64,000 nt of DNA, from assembly GCF_030316885.1 (NCBI RefSeq), contig NZ_JASZYQ010000001.1, positions 992,001-1,056,000 on the forward strand, in the 5' to 3' direction. The notes under the pieces are model-generated. The model saw only the letters and a program-made list of their open reading frames with translations. It ran no database searches and was not told the DNA's origin. The translations under genes were made by a program, and so were the position numbers. The stretch is from Variovorax jilinensis (GTDB taxonomy: Bacteria; Pseudomonadota; Gammaproteobacteria; Burkholderiales; Burkholderiaceae_C). Every line of letters starts with the position of its first letter. The stretch's first letter is position 1. Shown piece after piece: positions 59,582 to 64,000 of this stretch.

Positions 59582-60627
59582 TGGTCGAACGCGACCTTGT
59601 CGACCAGGGCGCTGGCCTGCTTGCGGTACTTGGCGATCTCGGCGATCGGCAGCGGATCGACCTTCAGTTCGCCGATGCTGCGCGCGATGATCGGGTCGAG
59701 CGCGACGCCCTTGCGCACCGGGTATTCGTAGTTGGCCTCGGCGTAGAGCACCTGGGCCGAGGGCGAGACCAGGAACTCGAGCAGCTTGACCGCGTTGTCG
59801 CGATGCGGCGCGTTCTTCGCCACGGCAGCGCCGCTGATGTTGACGTGCGTGCCGCCACCCTTGGCGAAGGTGGGTTTCACGACCTTGATCGCATCGCCCC
59901 ACTTGCGCGCGTCGGTGCCTTCCTTGGCGCCCTTGAGCTGGCCGACGTAGTAGGAGTTCGCGAGGCCGACATCGCAGATGCCGCCGAGGATGTCGCGCGC
60001 CACGTCGCGATCGCCCCCGGTGGCCTTGCGGCCTAGGTTGGCCTTCACGCCGCGCAGCCACTGCTCGGTCTTGGCCTCGCCGTCGTGCGCGAGCATGGCC
60101 GACACCAGCCCGACGTTGTACGGGTGCTGGCCCGAACGGATGCAGACCTTGCCCTTGTACCTGGGGTCGGCGAAGTCCTCGTAGCGCAGCGACGCGATTG
60201 GCAGGTCCTTGTCGGCATAGGCCACGCGCGCGCGCATCGAGAGGCCGTACCACTGGCCGTCGGCGGCGCGCAGGTTGGACGGGATCGCGGATTCGAGCGC
60301 CGCCGACTTCACGGGCTGCGTGACGCCGCCGTCGACCAGGTCGACGAGGTTGCCGATGTCGACGGTCATGAGCAGGTCGGCCGGCGAGCGTGCGCCTTCG
60401 GCCTTGACGCGCTCGAGCAGTCCGTCCTTGACGAACACGGTGTTGACCTTGACGTCGTTCTGGGCGCTGAAGGCCGCCAGCAGCGGCTGGATCAGGCCGG
60501 GCTCGCGCGTGGTGTAGACCGTGACCTCGCCGGCCGCATGGGCGGGCAGGGCGGTGGCGAGCAGCGCGAGGGCCGTGGCGCCGAGCGCGAGGGTGGCGCG
60601 GGCGGGCGCGCGAAGGCGTGCGGTCAT
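59578..60627 (-). CDS. fbpA: Fe(3+) ABC transporter substrate-binding protein
   Basis: It has 349 residues with a signal ending at LPAHA before AGEVTVYTTREPG. The ferric-ion tyrosine pair is Tyr226-Tyr227 (NSYYVGQ), as in FbpA. It is the first gene of fbpABC. GGGAG precedes the ATG at 60627 and a Fur-like box lies 62 bases upstream. Confidence 0.93.
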   Translation of the reverse strand: MTARLRAPARATLALGATALALLATALPAHAAGEVTVYTTREPGLIQPLLAAFSAQNDVKVNTVFVKDGLLERVKAEGARSPADLLMTVDIGNLVDLVDGGVTQPVKSAALESAIPSNLRAADGQWYGLSMRARVAYADKDLPIASLRYEDFADPRYKGKVCIRSGQHPYNVGLVSAMLAHDGEAKTEQWLRGVKANLGRKATGGDRDVARDILGGICDVGLANSYYVGQLKGAKEGTDARKWGDAIKVVKPTFAKGGGTHVNISGAAVAKNAPHRDNAVKLLEFLVSPSAQVLYAEANYEYPVRKGVALDPIIARSIGELKVDPLPIAEIAKYRKQASALVDKVAFDQ

Positions 60628-60688
60628 GAGGATCTCCCGGATGCGATGTGGAATGGTTCTTGACGCTGTCGCGCATGCGTGCGCGCGC

Positions 60689-60707
60689 GCCAATGCGAAT
60701 CATTCCA
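60689..60707 (-). promoter_or_regulatory. Fur-like box upstream of fbpABC
   Basis: Minus strand TGGAATGATTCGCATTGGC matches the 19-bp Fur consensus at 11 of 19 positions, including the central AATGAT and CATT blocks. It lies 62 bases before the start of an iron transporter, which supports iron control. The rest of the 200-base gap to 60828 shows nothing else clear. Confidence 0.6.
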
Positions 60708-60827
60708 GGGTCCGGGGCCGTGCCGAATCCAAACACGCATGGATTGCAGGCCTAATCCGCGGTTGACCGGTGCCCGCCCGGTTGCGTTGACCGGGCGCAT
60801 CCGCCTGCCCATACTGATCCATTCGCC

Positions 60828-61322
60828 ATGTCCCAGATATCCGACCGTCTTGCCGTCCTTCGAATCGAGTTGCCGGCGCCGCTGCGGCTTCCGCCCGGCG
60901 TGGTGCTGCCGTTTCCGATGGTGCGGATCGTGGGGTCGAGGGCGTTGATCTCCGGCCATGGGCCTACCAACCTCGACGGATCGCTCGCCATGCCGCTGGG
61001 CAAGGTCGGCCTCGACGTGACCGAACGGGAGGCCCACGAGGCGGCGCGGCTCACGGGCCTCGCCATCCTCGGCAGCCTGCAGCGGCAGCTCGGCGACCTC
61101 GACCGCATCGTGGCCTGGACCCGGATCTTCGGCATGGTGAATTCCGCGCCCGGCTACCATCGGCAGCCTGCCGTGATCAACGGGTTCACGGAACTGATCC
61201 AGGAGGTCTTCGGGCCCGAGGTGGGCGCCCATGCGCGCAGCGCGGTGGGTGTCGCGGAACTGCCATTCGGCATTCCCGTCGAGATCGAGGGCGAAGTCGA
61301 ACTCGCCAGCAGCTCCGCCTGA
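60828..61322 (+). CDS. RidA/YjgF-family protein
   Basis: It has 164 residues, longer than the ~125 of RidA itself, with an N-terminal extension. The core shows LISGHGPTNLDGS, AARLTGLAILGSLQRQLGD and ARSAVGVAELPFGIPVEIEG with the active-site-type Arg. It may hydrolyse reactive imines or act on another small molecule; it looks like a distant Rid subgroup. It is convergent with the thioesterase gene, 11 bases apart. Confidence 0.88.
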   Translation: MSQISDRLAVLRIELPAPLRLPPGVVLPFPMVRIVGSRALISGHGPTNLDGSLAMPLGKVGLDVTEREAHEAARLTGLAILGSLQRQLGDLDRIVAWTRIFGMVNSAPGYHRQPAVINGFTELIQEVFGPEVGAHARSAVGVAELPFGIPVEIEGEVELASSSA

Positions 61323-61333
61323 CCCGGCCGCTG

Positions 61334-61876
61334 TCAGCGCTTGGGCAACTCGAACACCAGGCATGTGGTGGTCGCGTGCGCATACAGCGTGCCGTCGGCG
61401 CCGACGATGCGAGCCTCGGCGGTGGCCAGTTGCCGGCCGCAATGGATCACCTTGCCTTCGGCGCGCACGCGCTGCACCTTTGGCGTGATGGCCTTGACGA
61501 GGTTCACGCCGAGCTCGGCCGTGGTATAGCTCCGGCCCGCCGGCATCAGGGTGTGGACCGCGCAGCCGAGCGCGGAGTCGAGCAGCGTGGCGAACCAGCC
61601 ACCGTGGATGCTGCCGAGCGGATTCAGGTGCTCCGGCAGCGGCCGGCCCTGGAACACGGCGCGGCCCGGGCTGACCTCGATGATCTGGAACGAAAGCGTC
61701 TTGGCGATCGCGGCGTACGGGATCTCGGCGTTGATCATCATCTGCATCATCTCGAGCCCGGTCTTGCCGGCGATCTGCTCGGGGTGTGCGACACCCGGCC
61801 CGGGGCCGGCGTCGAGCCTTGCCTTGATCACTTCTTCCTCGGCGATCCAGGCGGCGAGAAGGTCGGACGGATTCAT
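61334..61876 (-). CDS. PaaI-family hotdog-fold thioesterase
   Basis: It has 180 residues from the ATG at 61876, preceded by GAGGAA. The hotdog helix NPLGSIHGGWFATLLDSALG carries the catalytic segment with the His-Gly-Gly. It likely hydrolyses an acyl-CoA. It is divergent from the marR gene, sharing a 52-base promoter region that contains a perfect palindrome, so it is probably regulated by that MarR protein. Confidence 0.9.
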   Translation of the reverse strand: MNPSDLLAAWIAEEEVIKARLDAGPGPGVAHPEQIAGKTGLEMMQMMINAEIPYAAIAKTLSFQIIEVSPGRAVFQGRPLPEHLNPLGSIHGGWFATLLDSALGCAVHTLMPAGRSYTTAELGVNLVKAITPKVQRVRAEGKVIHCGRQLATAEARIVGADGTLYAHATTTCLVFELPKR

Positions 61877-61893
61877 CTGGTTTCCTCTTACAG

Positions 61894-61922
61894 TTGCATA
61901 TGCATTGATTGTAGCTACAATC
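61894..61922 (+). promoter_or_regulatory. Promoter and palindromic operator of the marR/thioesterase divergon
   Basis: Plus strand -35 TTGCAT (61894-61899), 16 bases, -10 TACAAT (61916-61921). The perfect 16-bp palindrome GATTGTAGCTACAATC (61907-61922) covers the -10, and TGCATATGCA (61895-61904) covers the -35. The start point should fall at or next to the marR ATG (61929), so the message is probably leaderless. Confidence 0.75.
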
Positions 61923-61928
61923 TTTCGC

Positions 61929-62393
61929 ATGGATGCCATCGTCAAGCCGCAAGGCTGTACCAATTTCCGGCTGCGGCGACTGCTGCGGCTGGTCGCCCGT
62001 CACTATGACGCCGAGGTCGTGAAGAGCGGCCTCAAGACCACCCAGTACTCGCTGCTCACGCACGTGCAGCATCTGGGGCCGCTGCGGCCGGTCGATCTCG
62101 CGCAGGCGATGAGCATCGACGCCTCGACGCTCTCGCGCAATCTCAAGCCGATGCTCGAGGCCGGCTGGCTGCTGCAGGGCGAGGGGCCCGACGCACGCAG
62201 CCGCATGGTGTCGATCACCGAGGAAGGCCGCAGGAAGCGCACCGAGGCGCAGCGCCACTGGCGCGTCGCACAGGAAAAGCTCAATGCGCAGCTCGGTGTC
62301 GAGCGCGTGCTGGCACTGCATGCGCTGATCGACGAGAGCATCGCGATCCTGCAACCCGAAGGCGAAGACAACGAGGCGGAACGCGATGACTGA
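61929..62393 (+). CDS. MarR-family regulator
   Basis: It has 154 residues. The winged helix has LRPVDLAQAMSIDASTLSRNL as recognition region and DARSRMVSITEEGRRKR as wing. It has no ribosome-binding site before the ATG, matching a leaderless start. The last 8 bases overlap the MFS gene. It likely represses itself, the MFS exporter and the divergent thioesterase. Confidence 0.92.
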   Translation: MDAIVKPQGCTNFRLRRLLRLVARHYDAEVVKSGLKTTQYSLLTHVQHLGPLRPVDLAQAMSIDASTLSRNLKPMLEAGWLLQGEGPDARSRMVSITEEGRRKRTEAQRHWRVAQEKLNAQLGVERVLALHALIDESIAILQPEGEDNEAERDD

Positions 62394-63654
62394 CAACACC
62401 ATTTCCCCCGGCACGGGCCCGCGTGCCGCTGCGGTCATCAGGCGCCACGCCTTCTGGCTCGTGATGCTGGCGGCCGGCGGCACCTTCGCTCTGACCATGG
62501 GCGTGCGGCAGAGCATGGGGCTCTTCCTGTCGTCTCTCAACACCTCGACCGGCCTGGGCATCGGCAGCATCAGCCTGGCCTTCGCCTTCGGGCAGCTCTG
62601 GTGGGGCCTCACGCAGCCGTTCGCCGGTGCGGTGGCGGATCGCATCGGCACCGGGCGCGTGGTCTTCATCGGCGTGCTGCTGGTGGCGCTCGGCACCTTC
62701 ATCACCCCGTTCATGACCAGCACCGCCGGTCTGATCTTCGCGATCGGCGTGCTGGCAGCGGGAGGGGCGGGCATGGCCGGCCCCTCGGTGCTGATGGCGA
62801 CCGCGACGCGCCTGGTGGCGCCCGAGAAGCGCGGCCTCGCGACCGGCATCGTCAATGCCGGCGGCTCGTTCGGGCAGTTCGCGATGGCGCCGATCGCGAT
62901 CGGCCTGATGGCCGGCGTGGGCTGGGCCAGCGCGATGCAATGGATGGGCGTGCTGATCCTGCTGGCGCTGCCGGCGGTGTTCATCCTCCAGGGCAACTCG
63001 AAGGCGCTCGCGGCGCAGTCGGCGGCCGCGAGCGGCACCCGGCAGCTCACCGCGCGCCAGGCTATCGGCCAGGCGCTCGCGACACCGAGCTACCGCTACC
63101 TGAGCCTGGGCTTCCTGGTCTGCGGCTTCCACGTCGCCTTCCTGGCCACCCACCTCCCCGGCGTCGTGGCCGCCTGCGGGCTGCCGCCCGAGATCGGCGG
63201 CTGGGCGCTCGCCATCATCGGCCTGTTCAACATCGTCGGCAGCCTGCTGATGGGCTGGGCGGTCGGCCGCTGGCGCATGAAGTCGCTGCTGTCGCTGCTC
63301 TACGCGACGCGCGGCCTCGCGGTGCTGGTGTTCCTGCTGGCGCCGAAGACGCCGGCCGTGATGCTGGTGTTCGCGGCCGTCATGGGCATCACCTTCCTGT
63401 CGACCGTGCCGCCCACGGCGGGCCTGGTGGCGAAGATGTTCGGCCCGGCCAACATGGCGATGCTGTTCGGCGTCGTGATGCTCGCGCATCAGGTCGGCGG
63501 CTTCCTCGGTGCCTTCCTGGGTGGCTACGTGTTCCAGGCCACCGGCAGCTACGACATCGTCTGGTACATCGACATCGCGCTGGCCGCGGGCGCCGCGCTG
63601 ATCAACCTGCCCATCCGCGAAGCGCGGCCGGGTCTGGTGGCGAAGCCGGCCTGA
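62386..63654 (+). CDS. Major facilitator superfamily transporter
   Basis: It has 422 residues and twelve membrane segments, with an antiporter-type loop (ADRIGTGRVV) between helices 2 and 3 and MGVRQSMGLFLSSL at helix 1, as in oxalate/formate or aromatic-acid MFS groups. It is coupled to marR and probably exports or takes up the regulator's ligand. The substrate is not known. Confidence 0.92.
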   Translation: MTDNTISPGTGPRAAAVIRRHAFWLVMLAAGGTFALTMGVRQSMGLFLSSLNTSTGLGIGSISLAFAFGQLWWGLTQPFAGAVADRIGTGRVVFIGVLLVALGTFITPFMTSTAGLIFAIGVLAAGGAGMAGPSVLMATATRLVAPEKRGLATGIVNAGGSFGQFAMAPIAIGLMAGVGWASAMQWMGVLILLALPAVFILQGNSKALAAQSAAASGTRQLTARQAIGQALATPSYRYLSLGFLVCGFHVAFLATHLPGVVAACGLPPEIGGWALAIIGLFNIVGSLLMGWAVGRWRMKSLLSLLYATRGLAVLVFLLAPKTPAVMLVFAAVMGITFLSTVPPTAGLVAKMFGPANMAMLFGVVMLAHQVGGFLGAFLGGYVFQATGSYDIVWYIDIALAAGAALINLPIREARPGLVAKPA

Positions 63655-63658
63655 CGCC

Positions 63659-64000
63659 ATGGCCGACACCGACATCGATCCACGCACCCGGCGCCTGCTC
63701 GAGGCACCGATCGTGCCGACGCTGCTGCGCCTCGCCGCGCCCAACGTGCTCGTGATGGTCGCGCAGGCGGCGGTCGGGCTCATCGAGACCTACTTCGTCG
63801 GCAAGCTCGGCACCGACGCGCTGGCCGGCATGGCGCTGGTCTTCCCGATCGTGATGCTGATGCAGATGACCTCGGCCGGCGCCATGGGCGGCGGCATCGC
63901 ATCGGCCATCGCACGGGCGCTCGGCGCACGGCGGCGCGAGGATGGGGATGCGCTGGTGCTGCACGCGATGGCGATCGCGGTCGGCTTCGGGCTGCTCTTC
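63659..64000 (+). CDS. MATE-family efflux transporter (3' end outside window)
   Basis: The first 114 residues are visible: a short polar N-terminus, then LEAPIVPTLLRLAAPNVLVM and VGLIETYFVGKLGTDALAGM, the conserved first helices of MATE cation antiporters. It starts 4 bases after the MFS stop, so it is likely the third gene of the marR operon. Confidence 0.9.
   Translation, partial: MADTDIDPRTRRLLEAPIVPTLLRLAAPNVLVMVAQAAVGLIETYFVGKLGTDALAGMALVFPIVMLMQMTSAGAMGGGIASAIARALGARRREDGDALVLHAMAIAVGFGLLF

Overview
The window is GC-rich, densely packed and almost wholly coding, with many start/stop overlaps of 1 to 14 bases. Tripartite-tricarboxylate (Bug) binding proteins, a full branched-chain amino acid (Liv) ABC cassette, Entner-Doudoroff genes, LysR/TetR/MarR regulators and an HAE-1 efflux operon point to a betaproteobacterium of the Comamonadaceae, most like Variovorax. 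This is an inference from gene content and style, not from a search. It looks chromosomal. I saw no rRNA, tRNA, CRISPR array or transposase gene.

Layout. 1-8.9 kb is the 3' end of an extracellular contractile injection system (eCIS, phage-tail-like) locus: a very large uncharacterised protein cut by the window edge, a tape-measure family protein, an AAA+ ATPase, a DUF4157 protein fused to an OmpA-like domain, and a HEAT-repeat protein. 8.9-17.7 kb is a copper island: a small His/Cys-rich secreted protein, an outer-membrane efflux lipoprotein, a Tat-exported multicopper oxidase, a CusF-like chaperone, a periplasmic fatty-acid cis/trans isomerase, then copA-cueR on the other strand behind a clear CueR-type promoter. 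17.7-19.8 kb holds two multihaem c-type cytochromes. 19.9-26.8 kb holds a DUF1345 membrane protein, an overlapping alkylation-repair operon (Ada/AlkA fusion, ogt, EamA exporter), a phosphohexomutase, waaA and a VOC protein.

26.8-37.2 kb is a metabolic block: an isocitrate lyase/PEP mutase family enzyme, livHMGF plus binding protein, then an alkylsulfatase with a Bug-type binding protein and a divergent LysR regulator. Copies of an unusual repeat border it on both sides. 37.3-45.1 kb is a TetR-controlled efflux operon (adaptor, RND pump, isoaspartyl methyltransferase, rhodanese, TolC-like channel). 45.2-52.6 kb carries msrA, a TonB receptor with a small His-rich partner, an AEC transporter, pdxH, a MobA-like nucleotidyltransferase, sodC, a ChaC-like cyclotransferase and a small OmpA-like protein ending at a strong terminator. 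52.7-55.9 kb is edd-eda plus a haloacid dehalogenase. 56.7-64 kb has gloA, a ferric-iron ABC transporter behind a Fur-like box, a RidA-like protein, a thioesterase, and marR-MFS-MATE.

The most unusual structure is non-coding. Two roughly 620-bp composite repeats (26945-27570 and 55983-56603) lie in inverted orientation 28 kb apart. Each is built of two diverged ~250-bp modules facing opposite ways. Every module has 30-46-bp imperfect terminal inverted repeats and internal hairpins. A collapsed 91-bp derivative lies at 37100-37190. They resemble a MITE-like or structured-RNA element and have no credible protein product.
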